From assembly GCF_013267835.1 (NCBI RefSeq), contig NZ_CP053939.1:558001-622000 (forward strand): a DNA stretch of 64,000 bases, in the 5' to 3' direction. A model generated the notes under the pieces. The model worked only from the letters and a program-made list of their open reading frames with translations, was not told the origin of the DNA and ran no database searches. The DNA is from Neisseria mucosa (GTDB lineage Bacteria > Pseudomonadota > Gammaproteobacteria > Burkholderiales > Neisseriaceae). Positions 39,328-50,983 of the stretch are shown here, in pieces. The stretch's first letter is position 1. The number at the start of each line of letters is the position of its first letter. The translations under genes and the position numbers were made by a program.

Positions 39328-39806
39328 TATTGCGCCTTCAAGAAAGTCAGGCGGCGGACGATTTGATCTGCAGCATCGATGCGCATTTCAGACCAAATGG
39401 TTTCTTCCTCTTCCTGTTTGCCCAAGACTTCGCTGTCGGCGTAGTCCATGGTGCGGTGAACCTTAACTTCCATCGGTTCGCCAACAGGCTCGCCGTTGCG
39501 GAAAGCTTGGGCTTTGACGATCATGGCCAGCAGGTATTCATTGACTGCGGCGGCGCGGGTGATGGTGTAGATGTCGCGGCGTTTTTGAAAGTCGACAACG
39601 CGCAGGGTGATTTGTGATTCGGCTTCGCTAACCGGATGGCCGTCGGCACGGCGTAAGGCATTTTCCAGCGCTTTTTGCATGACGGCTCCGCCTTCTACAT
39701 GCCAGTTCTGATAAGGCAGCGGCTGAGAAGTCACGCCTGTGCCTTTCAGGTGGAAACCGCAAGAGGCAAGCAATAGGGCGAGTGCGGGCAATAGGATTTT
39801 TTTCAT
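39327..39806 (-). CDS. lptE: LPS-assembly lipoprotein LptE
   Basis: The 159-residue lipoprotein has a signal ending LLLASC (Cys16) and the mature start GFHLKGTGVTSQPLPYQNW, typical of LptE. It plugs the LptD barrel in the outer membrane for lipooligosaccharide export. It is followed directly by holA. Confidence 0.93.
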   Translation of the reverse strand: MKKILLPALALLLASCGFHLKGTGVTSQPLPYQNWHVEGGAVMQKALENALRRADGHPVSEAESQITLRVVDFQKRRDIYTITRAAAVNEYLLAMIVKAQAFRNGEPVGEPMEVKVHRTMDYADSEVLGKQEEEETIWSEMRIDAADQIVRRLTFLKAQ

Positions 39807-39864
39807 TGGATATTCCTTCGTTGAAACCGGTTACGGTATCGTCGGATTATAACGAATAATGTTT

Positions 39865-39906
39865 AGGCCGTCTGAAACCGTAAACGGAAAGTATTTCAGA
39901 CGGCCT
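39865..39906. terminator. DUS inverted-repeat hairpin
   Basis: AGGCCGTCTGAAA and TTTCAGACGGCCT pair with an inner CCGTAAACGG palindrome, after pgeF. Confidence 0.7.
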
Positions 39907-39926
39907 TGTCTTTGATGGTGCAAATC

Positions 39927-40697
39927 TTATTTTTCCAACCAGATCAGGCTGACCATGCGGCCGGTTTGTCCGTCGCGGCGGTAGGAGAAGAAAGTATCGC
40001 GTTCCAAGACGGTGCAATGGGTGCCGCTATAAATCATGTTCACGCCTTCGCGGTGCAGAACCATGCGCGCCAAAGCGTAAATGTCGGCAAGGTATTTGCC
40101 GCCGCCGATGTCTTCAAACGCATCGACAGCTTCCGGCATGGGTGTGCAAAACGCATCAAATACATCTTGCCCCACCTCAAACGCATCAGGACCGATGGCA
40201 GGGGCGAGATAGGCCATGATTTCCAACGGCTCGACCTTCATTGCCGCAATGGTGTTTTGCAAAACACCGCCGGCCAAACCGCGCCAACCTGCATGGGCTG
40301 CTGCAACCACCGTCCCTGCTTTGTCGCAAAACAAGACGGGCAGACAGTCGGCAGTCATGGAAGCGCAGGCGACCGTGCCCGTCGTATCCACCGAGGCATC
40401 GGCATCGGGCGTATTGCCTAACGCTTCGGCGGCGTTCACAACAATGGTGCTGTGGATTTGATTGAGGTAGGCAACGGGCAGGCCGACTTGTTCCTGGACG
40501 ATTTCACGGTTGCGGAGCACGGCTTGCAGATTGTCGCCGACGTGCGAACCGACATTCAGGCTGCGGTACACGCCTTCGCTGACACCGCCGTTGCGCGTGG
40601 TAATAAGCGTTTTAACATTGGCAGGGGCAGGCCAGTCGGCAGTCAAAAAGTTCTTGCCTTGGGGAGCGAGGTTTAGGGTATCTGTGATGGTTTTCAT
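39927..40697 (-). CDS. pgeF: Peptidoglycan editing factor PgeF (YfiH/laccase domain)
   Basis: The 256-residue protein shows the PgeF motifs TTRNGGVSEGVYRSLNVGSH, CDKAGTVVAAAHAGWRGLAG (metal/active-site His and Cys) and YLAPAIGPDAFEVGQDVFDA. PgeF removes wrongly built UDP-MurNAc peptides that carry L-Ser instead of L-Ala. It follows rluD on the same strand across a DUS hairpin; the two genes are neighbours in many proteobacteria. Confidence 0.93.
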   Translation of the reverse strand: MKTITDTLNLAPQGKNFLTADWPAPANVKTLITTRNGGVSEGVYRSLNVGSHVGDNLQAVLRNREIVQEQVGLPVAYLNQIHSTIVVNAAEALGNTPDADASVDTTGTVACASMTADCLPVLFCDKAGTVVAAAHAGWRGLAGGVLQNTIAAMKVEPLEIMAYLAPAIGPDAFEVGQDVFDAFCTPMPEAVDAFEDIGGGKYLADIYALARMVLHREGVNMIYSGTHCTVLERDTFFSYRRDGQTGRMVSLIWLEK

Positions 40698-40732
40698 AAT
40701 CTTTGAATCGCTGAAATATTGGAACGGATTGA

Positions 40733-40771
40733 TTTCAGACGGCCTGAAATAATATTTTAGGCCGTCTGAAA
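40733..40771. terminator. DUS inverted-repeat hairpin (tail-to-tail)
   Basis: TTTCAGACGGCCT and AGGCCGTCTGAAA pair with an AT loop, just past the rluD stop codon and before pgeF. Confidence 0.65.
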
Positions 40772-40778
40772 AATGGGT

Positions 40779-41903
40779 TTAATCCCTTACGTAAACGACT
40801 TCGACATCGTAGTCGTCTTCATTCCAATCGTCGTCATCGTCCGTACCGAATTTCTCCTGCCATTCTTCTTCATTACTTAAAGACGAATCCAAACCGGCTT
40901 CCAAACGCAGGACGGAAAGCAGGTGGTACATATCGTCAGGCATAGGCGCTTCAAAGGAAACAGTTTCGCCGGTTTTCGGATGGACAAAGCTCAAGCGGTA
41001 GGCATGCAGGGCTTGGCGCGCGCCGAGGGCTTTGACGGCTTCTTTAACTGCGTCGCTGCACGGGTGGCGCAGGTTGCCGTAAACAGGGTCGGCGGCCAGC
41101 GGATGGTTGGCTTCGCGCATATGGACGCGGATTTGGTGGGTGCGGCCGGTTTCGAGCGAGCATTCGATGTAGCTATGTGCCAGATAACGTTCCAACACTT
41201 TGACGTGGGTGATGGCAGGTTTGCCGCCGAATTTGACGACTGCCATTTTCAGGCGGTTGTGCGGATCGCGGCCGATTTGGGTTTCGATTTTACCGTCAAA
41301 AGGAACGATGCCGTTGGCGATTGCGCGGTAAATGCGTTTGACTGTGCGCTCTTGAAGCTGTTGAACCAGTGAGTTTTGCGCCGGCAGGGTCTTGGCGACC
41401 ACCATTAGGCCGCTGGTTTCTTTGTCCAAACGGTGTACGATGCCCGCACGAGGCACTTGGCTTAATTCGGGACAGTGCGCCAACAGGCCGTTGAGCAGGG
41501 TGCCGCTCCAGTTGCCTGAAGCAGGGTGGACGACCAATCCGGCCGGTTTGTTGATGACGATGACGGTATCGTCTTCATAAATAATGTCCAAATCCATCGG
41601 TTCGGGCGTGAACGCGAGGTTTTCTTCGCTCGGACGTACCGTAACGGCAATCAATTCACCGCCTATCATTTTATCTTTGGGTTGAGCGGGCTTATCGTTT
41701 ACAATGACTGCACCCTCTTTAATCCACGAACTCAGGCGGCTGCGCGAGTAGTCGGGCATGAGTTTGGCCAATACGGCATCCAGCCTTCCGCCCGCCATTT
41801 CGAGCGGAACGGTCAAATTAACACAACTTTCTGTTTCGGGGGATGACGGAAAGTCTAAATCATCGCTATAATCGGCTTCGTTATCAAAGGAAGTATTCTG
41901 CAT
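40779..41903 (-). CDS. rluD: 23S rRNA pseudouridine synthase RluD
   Basis: RluD makes pseudouridines in helix 69 of 23S rRNA. The 374-residue product, from ATG 41903, has an N-terminal S4 domain (GGRLDAVLAKLMPDYSRSRL) and the catalytic AGIVHRLDKETSGLMVVAKT with the essential Asp. The C-terminus is a long acidic tail (DDDDDWNEDDYDVEV). A longer frame from 41966 would lie inside bamD. Its start codon overlaps the divergent bamD start (CATG at 41901-41904). Confidence 0.95.
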   Translation of the reverse strand: MQNTSFDNEADYSDDLDFPSSPETESCVNLTVPLEMAGGRLDAVLAKLMPDYSRSRLSSWIKEGAVIVNDKPAQPKDKMIGGELIAVTVRPSEENLAFTPEPMDLDIIYEDDTVIVINKPAGLVVHPASGNWSGTLLNGLLAHCPELSQVPRAGIVHRLDKETSGLMVVAKTLPAQNSLVQQLQERTVKRIYRAIANGIVPFDGKIETQIGRDPHNRLKMAVVKFGGKPAITHVKVLERYLAHSYIECSLETGRTHQIRVHMREANHPLAADPVYGNLRHPCSDAVKEAVKALGARQALHAYRLSFVHPKTGETVSFEAPMPDDMYHLLSVLRLEAGLDSSLSNEEEWQEKFGTDDDDDWNEDDYDVEVVYVRD

Positions 41904-42705
41904 GAAAAAAATTCTTTTAGTAGTTTCTTTAGGTTTGGCACTGAGTGCCTGCGCAAATAAAGGCACAATCGATAAAGACGCCCAAATTACTCAAGATTGG
42001 AGTGTGGAAAAGCTTTATGCCGAAGCGCAAGACGAGTTGAACAGCAACAATTATACGCGAGCTGTCAAGTTATACGAAATTTTAGAATCCCGTTTTCCAA
42101 ACGGCCGCTATGCACAGCAGTCCCAGTTGGATACGGCGTATGCCTATTATAAAGACGATGAGCCGGAAAAAGCCTTGGCTGCCATCGCGCGCTTCCAACG
42201 CCATCATCCGCAACATCCGAATATGGACTACGCGCTGTACTTGAAAGGCTTGGTCCTGTTTAACGAAGACCAGTCTTTCTTGAACAAGCTGGCTTCCCAA
42301 GACTGGTCCGACCGCGATCCGAAAGCCAACCGCGATGCTTATCAGGCGTTTGCAGAGTTGGTGCAACGTTATCCAAACAGCAAATACGCTGCCGATGCAA
42401 CCGAACGCATGGCCAAGCTGGTGGACGCTTTGGGCGGTAACGAAATGTCTGTGGCGCGTTATTACATGAAACGCGGTGCTTATGTCGCAGCGGCCAACCG
42501 TGCGCAAAAAATCGTTAGCCGTTACCAAAATACCCGTTACGTCGAAGAAGCTTTGGCGATGATGGAATTGGCATACAAAAAACTGGACAAGCCGCAACTG
42601 GCTGCCGATACACACCGCGTTTTGGAAACCAACTTCCCGCAAAGCCCGTTCTTGCAACACGAATGGCGATCTGACGATATGCCTTGGTGGCGTTACTGGC
42701 GTTAA
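41902..42705 (+). CDS. bamD: Outer-membrane assembly lipoprotein BamD (ComL)
   Basis: The 267-residue lipoprotein (LALSAC, Cys17) has TPR repeats starting WSVEKLYAEAQDELNSNNYT and matches ComL of pathogenic Neisseria almost throughout. BamD is an essential part of the BAM complex and works with BamA; ComL was first named for its link to transformation competence. AAGGAAG precedes its ATG, while the opposite rluD start has no good ribosome-binding site. Confidence 0.97.
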   Translation: MKKILLVVSLGLALSACANKGTIDKDAQITQDWSVEKLYAEAQDELNSNNYTRAVKLYEILESRFPNGRYAQQSQLDTAYAYYKDDEPEKALAAIARFQRHHPQHPNMDYALYLKGLVLFNEDQSFLNKLASQDWSDRDPKANRDAYQAFAELVQRYPNSKYAADATERMAKLVDALGGNEMSVARYYMKRGAYVAAANRAQKIVSRYQNTRYVEEALAMMELAYKKLDKPQLAADTHRVLETNFPQSPFLQHEWRSDDMPWWRYWR

Positions 42706-42729
42706 GCGTCGAGTTGTTCAGGCATGAAC

Positions 42730-42779
42730 AAGGCCGTCTGAAAATGATGCATCTATGCATTTGGTTTTCAGACGGCCTT
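42730..42779. terminator. DUS inverted-repeat hairpin
   Basis: AAGGCCGTCTGAAAA and TTTTCAGACGGCCTT pair with an inner ATGCATCTATGCAT palindrome, downstream of bamD. Confidence 0.7.
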
Positions 42780-42883
42780 TGTTTTTAATGTTTTTTTACG
42801 TTTCCTGCAAACAGGGTGCAAAATTCGTTTTAATATGGTAAAGTCTGATTTTAATAACTCGACGGTTTGAAGCCGTTACTCAG

Positions 42884-42994
42884 GGGCTGTTTAAATTTAA
42901 AATCAGTTTTGTTGAAGCCGCATCGGATTTGCCGTTGATGCATTCAGGAAAATTCCAGTCGTCAGGCTGATTTGGTTTTAAATTTAAGCAGCCC
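42884..42994. repeat. Long inverted repeat upstream of hisZ-purA
   Basis: The left arm GGGCTGTTTAAATTTAAAAT (42884-42903) continues CAG. It faces the right arm CTGATTTGGTTTTAAATTTA (42967-42986) continuing AGCAGCCC, about 111 bases in all. The arms match over more than 20 bases with two small differences. It sits 30-140 bases before the hisZ ATG, so it is either a leader RNA structure or a small non-autonomous mobile element. No target duplication is obvious. Confidence 0.6.
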
Positions 42995-43027
42995 TTTGTG
43001 TTTACAAAAAAACAGAGGTAGATTCTC

Positions 43028-44185
43028 ATGAAGTCTTGGCAGCTTCCTGAACACGTTGCCGACGTGTTACCGATTAATGCCCGACAACTGGAAAGCGCCC
43101 GTGAGCGGCTGTTGGCTTTGTTTCGCGTGCATGGTTATGAATTGGTGCAACCGCCATTGATGGAATACAGCCATTCCTTATTGACGCATATCGATGCCGG
43201 TTTGTCTTTGAAAACCATTTTAGTCGTCGATCAGCTCAGCGGCCGCCAGCTCGGTATCCGAGCGGATATTACGCCGCAGGTAGCGCGTATTGATGCCCAT
43301 TTGCTTTCTGCCAACCAAGGTATCAACCGTTTATGCTATGCCGGTTCGGTGCTTCATGCGCGACCTGACGGATTGCTCAATATGCGCGAGCCTTTGCAGG
43401 CGGGTGCGGAAATGTACGGCTTGGAAGGTATTGAAGCGGATATTGAATTGATTGATTTGATGCTGAAAAGCATGAAGATTGCCGACATGGGCGAGGTCTT
43501 GCTTTCATTGGGCCATATCGGCGTATTCCGCGCATTAGCACATGCCGCGCATTTGGATGAGCAGAAATCAGCAACCCTGCTGTCATTGATGCAGGACAAA
43601 GATGCCGAGGCTGTCAGCCAGTTGGTCAAGGAATGGAAACTCGACGGCATGTGGGCAAAAGCGTTTTCACTGTTGCCCCGACTGTACGGCGGTCGCGAAG
43701 TGCTGACTTTGGCTCGTGAGAAATTACCGGAATTATCCGCAGTCAGTGCGGCGCTGGATGAATTGCAGGCCGTATGCGACGCGTTCCCAAATCAAAAAGT
43801 GCATATCGATTTATCGGAATTGCGCGTTGACAATTACCATACCGGCTTGCTTTACGCGGCTTATGGTTCAAATCTTCATGATGCAGTGGCACGCGGCGGC
43901 CGTTATGACGGATTGGGCGGATACTTTGGACGTGCGCGTCCGGCTGCCGGATTCAGTTTTGATTTGCGCAGCTTTATCGGCCGCCTTCCCGCTATCGGAC
44001 GGGAGTCCGTGGTGGCGGTCGATGTCAAAGACATGCCTGCGGCTCAAGAAGCGGTAGATGCTTTGCGCGAACAAGGACAATGTGTCGTTATCGATTACGG
44101 TATCGGCTACAACGGTTCGGAAGAGGTTACAGGCCGTCTGAAACAAGTGGACGGCGTTTGGAAAGTAATCGATTTGAACGATTGA
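43028..44185 (+). CDS. hisZ: ATP phosphoribosyltransferase regulatory subunit HisZ
   Basis: The 385-residue paralogue of histidyl-tRNA synthetase lacks the anticodon-binding domain. It has the class II core (QPPLMEYSHSLLTHIDAGLS, IRADITPQVARIDAH and GGRYDGLGGYFGRARPAAGF). HisZ forms the allosteric complex with short-form HisG for the first step of histidine synthesis; hisG is not in the window. AGAGG precedes the ATG. purA follows after 37 bases, the usual arrangement in beta-proteobacteria. Confidence 0.94.
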   Translation: MKSWQLPEHVADVLPINARQLESARERLLALFRVHGYELVQPPLMEYSHSLLTHIDAGLSLKTILVVDQLSGRQLGIRADITPQVARIDAHLLSANQGINRLCYAGSVLHARPDGLLNMREPLQAGAEMYGLEGIEADIELIDLMLKSMKIADMGEVLLSLGHIGVFRALAHAAHLDEQKSATLLSLMQDKDAEAVSQLVKEWKLDGMWAKAFSLLPRLYGGREVLTLAREKLPELSAVSAALDELQAVCDAFPNQKVHIDLSELRVDNYHTGLLYAAYGSNLHDAVARGGRYDGLGGYFGRARPAAGFSFDLRSFIGRLPAIGRESVVAVDVKDMPAAQEAVDALREQGQCVVIDYGIGYNGSEEVTGRLKQVDGVWKVIDLND

Positions 44186-44222
44186 GTTTTATTTTGAAAT
44201 TTTGTATCTGAAATAAGGTTAG

Positions 44223-45527
<1,305 letters not shown>

Positions 45528-45541
45528 TTGATGAAGTGAAT

Positions 45542-45572
45542 AAAGGCCGTCTGAATTTTTCAGACGGCCTTT
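45542..45572. terminator. DUS inverted-repeat hairpin
   Basis: AAAGGCCGTCTGAA and TTCAGACGGCCTTT are paired with a very short loop right after purA. Confidence 0.75.
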
Positions 45573-45701
45573 ATATATGCAATGCAATAAAATTTATCCC
45601 TGAAGACCACCTATCTTCAGGGATGAATTTTGTATTTTACGCTGTTTTTAAGTACGAATGTTTGGAAAGTGAGATGTAGTGCCAAGTAACAATTATTCTC
45701 A

Positions 45702-45715
45702 TTGACGTAAATCAA
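45702..45715 (+). promoter_or_regulatory. FNR-type site upstream of pflB
   Basis: TTGACGTAAATCAA fits the FNR consensus TTGAT-N4-ATCAA with one C for T. It lies about 115 bases before the pflB start, in an otherwise gene-free 300-base gap. FNR activation under oxygen limitation would fit the role of pyruvate formate-lyase. Confidence 0.7.
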
Positions 45716-45829
45716 GAAAAACCAAATCTGTAATTTTATTTCACAAAAACCCCTGTAAATAAATGGGTATTGATGTTATCCTTTCAGAAAATTTACAGTC
45801 TATATTTTCAATAAAATTAGGAGCTTGAT

Positions 45830-48115
45830 ATGTCAAATGATGTTCAGCAACGTCCTGCCGCTTGGGAAGGTTTTGTCGGTGGTAACTGGGAAACCAACGT
45901 AGATGTCCGCGATTTTATTCAAAAAAACTACACGCCATATGAGGGCGATGCTTCTTTCTTAGCACCTGCAACCGAGGCCACAACCAAACTGTGGGCGGAA
46001 GTGATGGAAGGCATCAAGGTTGAAAACCGTACACACGAGCCGTATAAAATCGACGCGCAAATCGTCTCCGGCATTACCAGCCATGCACCGGGCTATATCG
46101 ACAAAGATTTGGAAACCATCGTCGGTCTGCAAACTGACGAGCCTCTGAAACGCTCGATCATGCCGTTTGGCGGTTTGAAAATGGTGCAAGACGCGTGCAA
46201 AGTGTACAACGTTGAATTGAATCCCGAAGTCAGCGAAATTTTCACCAAATACCGCAAAACCCACAACCAAGGCGTGTTTGACGTTTATACGCCCGACATC
46301 CGCCGCTGCCGTAAGTCAGGCGTGATTACCGGCCTGCCGGATGCCTATGGCCGCGGCCGTATTATCGGCGACTACCGCCGCGTGGCATTGTACGGTATCG
46401 ACTTCTTGATGAAAGACAAACTCAACCAGTTCAACTCACTGCAAGCCGATTTGGAAAACGGTGTGGACTTGGAAGAAGTCATCCGCCGTCGCGAAGAAAT
46501 CAACGAACAATACAAAGCCTTGGGTCAAATGAAAGAAATGGCGGCTTCTTATGGCTACGACATTTCCGGCCCTGCAAAAAATGCACAAGAAGCCATCCAA
46601 TGGACTTACTTTGCCTACCTTGCTGCCGTTAAATCTCAAAACGGCGCAGCGATGTCCTTCGGCCGTGTGTCTTCGTTCTTGGATATTTATATCGAACGCG
46701 ACCTGAAAAACGGTGTGATTACCGAAACCCAAGCGCAAGAATTTATCGACCACTTGGTGATGAAACTGCGTATGGTCCGTTTCCTGCGTACGCCCGAATA
46801 CGACCAACTCTTCTCCGGCGACCCGATTTGGGCAACCGAATCCATCGGCGGTATGGGCTTGGATGGCCGTACCTTGGTAACGCGCACCAACTTCCGCGTG
46901 CTGCATACCCTGTACAACATGGGTCCGTCTCCTGAGCCAAACATCACTGTATTGTGGTCAGAACAACTGCCGCAAGGCTTTAAAGAATTCTGCGCCAAAG
47001 TATCCATCGATACTTCGTCCATCCAATATGAAAACGACGATTTGATGCGCCCTGACTTCAACAGCGACGACTACGCCATTGCCTGCTGCGTCAGCCCGAT
47101 GGTGGTCGGCAAACAAATGCAGTTCTTCGGCGCACGCGCCAACTTGGCGAAAACCCTGCTGTACGCAATCAACGGCGGCGTGGATGAAAAATCTAAAGAG
47201 CAAGTTGGTCCGAAAACCGAGCCGATTATGGACGAAGTTTTGGACTACGACACTGTCTTTGAGCGCATGGACAAATTCATGGATTGGTTGGCAACCCAAT
47301 ACGTTACCGCGTTGAACATCATTCACTACATGCACGACAAATACAGCTACGAAGCTGCGCTAATGGCGTTGCATGACCGTGATGTGAAACGTACGATGGC
47401 ATGCGGTATCGCCGGTTTGTCTGTGGCTGCCGACTCATTGTCCGCCATTAGGTACGCCAAAGTGAAACCGATTCGTGACGAAAACGGCATTGCTGTTGAC
47501 TTTGAAATCGAAGGCGAATACCCACAATTCGGTAACAACGACGACCGCGTGGACGATATCGCCTGTGACTTGGTGGAACGCTTCATGAAAAAAGTGGCCA
47601 CCCACAAAACTTACCGCAACGCCACTCCGACTCAGTCCGTACTGACCATTACTTCCAACGTTGTTTACGGTAAGAAAACCGGTAATACTCCGGACGGCCG
47701 CCGCGCAGGCGCTCCGTTTGGTCCGGGTGCAAACCCGATGCACGGCCGTGATGTCAACGGTGCAGTCGCTTCGTTGACTTCCGTAGCCAAACTGCCATTT
47801 GAGTTTGCCAAAGACGGTATTTCCTACACCTTCTCTATTATTCCCGGCGCGTTGGGTAAAGACGAGCATTCCCGCGAACGCAACCTTGCCGGTCTGATGG
47901 ACGGTTATTTCCACCATGAAGAAGGAGAAGTGGAAGGCGGCCAACACTTGAACGTCAACGTATTGAACCGCGAAACTTTGGAAGATGCGATGCATCATCC
48001 GGAGAAATATCCGCAGTTGACCATTCGCGTGTCCGGTTATGCGGTTCGCTTCAACTCGCTGACCCGCGAACAACAGCTTGACGTGATTACCCGTACGTTC
48101 ACTGAAACTATGTAA
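45830..48115 (+). CDS. pflB: Formate C-acetyltransferase (pyruvate formate-lyase) PflB
   Basis: PflB splits pyruvate with CoA into acetyl-CoA and formate without oxygen. The 761-residue product has the catalytic pair Cys419-Cys420 (IACCVSPM) and the glycyl-radical motif RVSGYAVRF (Gly736). AGGAG precedes the start. The activase gene pflA follows after 140 bases that include a DUS hairpin. The upstream FNR-like site suggests induction when oxygen is low. Its presence is of interest because I do not recall this gene as a standard part of the pathogenic species. Confidence 0.96.
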   Translation: MSNDVQQRPAAWEGFVGGNWETNVDVRDFIQKNYTPYEGDASFLAPATEATTKLWAEVMEGIKVENRTHEPYKIDAQIVSGITSHAPGYIDKDLETIVGLQTDEPLKRSIMPFGGLKMVQDACKVYNVELNPEVSEIFTKYRKTHNQGVFDVYTPDIRRCRKSGVITGLPDAYGRGRIIGDYRRVALYGIDFLMKDKLNQFNSLQADLENGVDLEEVIRRREEINEQYKALGQMKEMAASYGYDISGPAKNAQEAIQWTYFAYLAAVKSQNGAAMSFGRVSSFLDIYIERDLKNGVITETQAQEFIDHLVMKLRMVRFLRTPEYDQLFSGDPIWATESIGGMGLDGRTLVTRTNFRVLHTLYNMGPSPEPNITVLWSEQLPQGFKEFCAKVSIDTSSIQYENDDLMRPDFNSDDYAIACCVSPMVVGKQMQFFGARANLAKTLLYAINGGVDEKSKEQVGPKTEPIMDEVLDYDTVFERMDKFMDWLATQYVTALNIIHYMHDKYSYEAALMALHDRDVKRTMACGIAGLSVAADSLSAIRYAKVKPIRDENGIAVDFEIEGEYPQFGNNDDRVDDIACDLVERFMKKVATHKTYRNATPTQSVLTITSNVVYGKKTGNTPDGRRAGAPFGPGANPMHGRDVNGAVASLTSVAKLPFEFAKDGISYTFSIIPGALGKDEHSRERNLAGLMDGYFHHEEGEVEGGQHLNVNVLNRETLEDAMHHPEKYPQLTIRVSGYAVRFNSLTREQQLDVITRTFTETM

Positions 48116-48177
48116 TCCGGGTTGAGAAACAAACCAAAAGCTAAATTTGCATTTGGTTTGTTTTGAAACAAAGCTCC

Positions 48178-48206
48178 AAGGCCGTCTGAAATGTTCAGAC
48201 GGCCTT
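48178..48206. terminator. DUS hairpin between pflB and pflA
   Basis: AAGGCCGTCTGAA and TTCAGACGGCCTT are paired. It may lower pflA expression relative to pflB, since the activase is needed only in small amounts. Confidence 0.6.
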
Positions 48207-48254
48207 TATTATCGTACAATTCACATCAGCAAAATTATTTTTGAGCCGAACACT

Positions 48255-49061
48255 ATGTCCACGACTTTTGCGATCACTCCCGAGCCGGAACTGAAAAACC
48301 TTGGCCACCGCCACTATAACGGCAAAGGCATTATTCATTCGATTGAATCTTGCGGCGCTGTCGATGGTCCGGGTTTGCGCTACGTGCTCTTTTTGCAAGG
48401 TTGCCTGATGCGTTGCCTTTATTGCCATAATCGCGATACTTGGGATTTGCATACCGAGCAGGCGCAGGAATTGGATGTGGCAACCGTGATGAAGCAGGTC
48501 ATGACCTATCGCCATTATCTGCGTGCGACAGGCGGAGGCGTAACGGCAACCGGCGGCGAGCCGTTATTACAATATGAGTTTGTACGCGATTGGTTTACGG
48601 CCTGTCGGGAACACGATATCCATACCTGTCTCGACAGCAATGGCTATGCTTTGCACTATGACTCGATTTTGAATGATTTGCTTGATCATACCAATTTGGT
48701 CATGCTCGACTTAAAACAAATCGATCCTGAAATTCATAAAGTGCTTGTCGGTATCCCTAATACCAAAACGCTGAAATTCGCGCGTTATCTTACCGAACGC
48801 AATCAGCCGACGCGCGTGCGTTATGTGGTTGTTCCCGGTTATACCGATGATGAGCGGTCGGCGCATTTATTGGGCGAGTTTATCGGTGATATGGATAATG
48901 TCGAAATGGTCGAGCTTTTGCCGTATCACGAATTGGGTGCACACAAATGGGCTTTGTGCGGCGACGAATACAAATTAACAGGCGTACATCCACCGCCCAA
49001 AGAAACCATTTTGAAAATCAAAGAAATATTAGAGAGTTACGGAAAAAATATTATTTATTAA
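48255..49061 (+). CDS. pflA: Pyruvate formate-lyase activating enzyme PflA
   Basis: The 268-residue radical SAM enzyme has the CX3CX2C cluster motif (Cys50, Cys54, Cys57 in [16 protein letters not shown]) and the SAM-binding [15 protein letters not shown]. It creates the glycyl radical on PflB. ATG 48255 is used because homologues begin close to the [16 protein letters not shown] segment. The longer frame from 48147 runs through the DUS hairpin. Confidence 0.95.
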   Translation: MSTTFAITPEPELKNLGHRHYNGKGIIHSIESCGAVDGPGLRYVLFLQGCLMRCLYCHNRDTWDLHTEQAQELDVATVMKQVMTYRHYLRATGGGVTATGGEPLLQYEFVRDWFTACREHDIHTCLDSNGYALHYDSILNDLLDHTNLVMLDLKQIDPEIHKVLVGIPNTKTLKFARYLTERNQPTRVRYVVVPGYTDDERSAHLLGEFIGDMDNVEMVELLPYHELGAHKWALCGDEYKLTGVHPPPKETILKIKEILESYGKNIIY

Positions 49062-49067
49062 AACAGA

Positions 49068-49111
49068 AAAAGGCCGTCTGAAACGAAATAATCAGTTTCA
49101 GACGGCCTTTT
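49068..49111. terminator. DUS inverted-repeat hairpin
   Basis: AAAAGGCCGTCTGAAAC and GTTTCAGACGGCCTTTTT pair between the convergent pflA and proS genes; bidirectional. Confidence 0.75.
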
Positions 49112-49126
49112 TATCATTGAAAAAAC

Positions 49127-50839
49127 TTAAGCTTTCAGAGCGGCCAAAACCTTGGCGACAACTTCTGATACTGCAACGGCTTGAGCCTGATTGTCACGGC
49201 GTTCGGCATATTCGACATTGCCTTCTTTTAAGGCGCGATCGCCGATGACGATGCGGTGAGGAATGCCCAGCAGTTCGGAGTCATTCAGCAAAACGCCTGC
49301 ACGTTCGTCGCGGTCATCCAGCAATACATCCGCGCCTGCGGCCAGAAGCCCGGCATAGATTTTGTCGGCGGCTTCGCGTACGGCATCTGATTTTTTGTAG
49401 TTCATCGGCACAATCACAACTTCAAACGGCGCCATTGCTTTGGTCCAGATAATGCCTTTTTCGTCGTTGTTTTGTTCGATGGCGGCGGCCACAACGCGGG
49501 TAATACCGATACCGTAGCAGCCCATTTCCATGATTTGGGATTTGCCGTTGTTATCCAAGAAGCTGACGTTCATGGCTTTGGCATATTTGTCGCGTAATTG
49601 GAAAACGTGGCCGACTTCAATACCGCGCGCCAGTTTCAGACGGCCTTGTTCGTCAGGACTAATGTCACCTTCGATGACATTGCGCAAATCGACAAATTCA
49701 GGCTCGGCAGCATCGCGGCCGAAGTTGAAGCCGGTATAGTGGTAGTCGTCTTCGTTTGCGCCGATAATCCAGTCTGCGCCTTTTTCGGTGGCGAAATCGG
49801 CATAGACTTTGCCTTTGAAGCCGACAGGGCCGAGTGAGCCGCCGTTTGCGCCGAACTGTTCAACAATCGCGGCAGGGCTTGCCATGGTCAGCGGTGATTT
49901 CACGCCGGCCAGTTTTTCTGCCTTAATATCGTTAAACTCATGGTCGCCACGCAACAGCAGCAGAACAAGTTCGCCTTCGTTTTCGCCTTCAACCACGATG
50001 GATTTAAGGGTTTGTTCAACCGGAATATTGAGGAATTCAACCAAAGACTCGATGGTTTTGACATTTGGCGTATGTACTTTGGTCAACTCGGACTGAGCAG
50101 CGGCGCGTTCGCCTTTGAGCGGCAAGGTGGGCGCCAATTCGATATTGGCGGCGTAATCGGAAGTATCGCTGTATGCGATAACGTCTTCGCCGCTTTCAGC
50201 CAATACTTGGAATTCGTGAGAGCCAGTACCGCCGATGCTGCCGGTATCCGCAGCAACAGGACGGAATTCCAAACCCAGACGGGTGAAGATACGGCAGTAA
50301 GCGTCGTACATATCCTGATAGGTCGTCTGAAGCGAGGCATAGTCGGCATGGAAGGAATAAGCGTCTTTCATGACGAACTCGCGCGCGCGCATCACACCGA
50401 AGCGCGGACGCACTTCATCGCGGAATTTGGTTTGGATGTGGTAAAAGTTTTTCGGCAGTTGTTTGTAGCTGTTGACTTCTTTGCGTACGATGTCGGCGAT
50501 GACTTCCTCACAGGTCGGACCCATGCAGAAATCGCGGTCATGACGGTCTTTCAGGCGCAGCAGTTCTTTACCGTAAAACTCCCAGCGGCCGGATTCCTGC
50601 CACAGCTCGGCAGGTTGTACCACCGGCATCAGCAGCTCCACGCTACCCGCGCGGGCCATTTCTTCACGCACGATATTTTCAACTTTGCGCAATACGCGCA
50701 GACCCATCGGCATCCAAGTATAAAGACCGGATGCATTGGCTTTGATCAAACCGGCACGAATCATCAGCTTGTGGCTGGCAAGTGCGGCTTCGGCAGGGGC
50801 TTCTTTAAGGGTAGAAATGAAGAACTGGGAGGCTTTCAT
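49127..50839 (-). CDS. proS: Prolyl-tRNA synthetase ProS (bacterial type)
   Basis: The 570-residue class II synthetase starts [20 protein letters not shown] and carries motif 2 ([20 protein letters not shown]), the INS editing domain in the middle (about residues 220-400) and motif 3 near [13 protein letters not shown]. It charges tRNA-Pro. ATG 50839 is preferred because homologues begin there. An in-frame upstream start at 50914 would add 25 unlikely residues. One DUS of the AGGTCGTCTGAA type lies inside the gene at 50320-50331. Confidence 0.96.
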   Translation of the reverse strand: MKASQFFISTLKEAPAEAALASHKLMIRAGLIKANASGLYTWMPMGLRVLRKVENIVREEMARAGSVELLMPVVQPAELWQESGRWEFYGKELLRLKDRHDRDFCMGPTCEEVIADIVRKEVNSYKQLPKNFYHIQTKFRDEVRPRFGVMRAREFVMKDAYSFHADYASLQTTYQDMYDAYCRIFTRLGLEFRPVAADTGSIGGTGSHEFQVLAESGEDVIAYSDTSDYAANIELAPTLPLKGERAAAQSELTKVHTPNVKTIESLVEFLNIPVEQTLKSIVVEGENEGELVLLLLRGDHEFNDIKAEKLAGVKSPLTMASPAAIVEQFGANGGSLGPVGFKGKVYADFATEKGADWIIGANEDDYHYTGFNFGRDAAEPEFVDLRNVIEGDISPDEQGRLKLARGIEVGHVFQLRDKYAKAMNVSFLDNNGKSQIMEMGCYGIGITRVVAAAIEQNNDEKGIIWTKAMAPFEVVIVPMNYKKSDAVREAADKIYAGLLAAGADVLLDDRDERAGVLLNDSELLGIPHRIVIGDRALKEGNVEYAERRDNQAQAVAVSEVVAKVLAALKA

Positions 50840-50983
50840 GGCATATTTTTCTTTCTTAAAAATAAGTGCGTATTGTAACGCAAAATGTATGGCCGCGTGT
50901 CTTTTGAATGGCATCTGATGAAATCGGCCGTTGTTTTACGCAGCTTTTGATTCGGGGCGATTTTTAGGGATGTCAACCCTAAT

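Noticed and set aside
50839..50914. N-terminal extension of prolyl-tRNA synthetase
   Set aside because: Homologues begin [10 protein letters not shown], and the extension has no ribosome-binding site or conserved feature.
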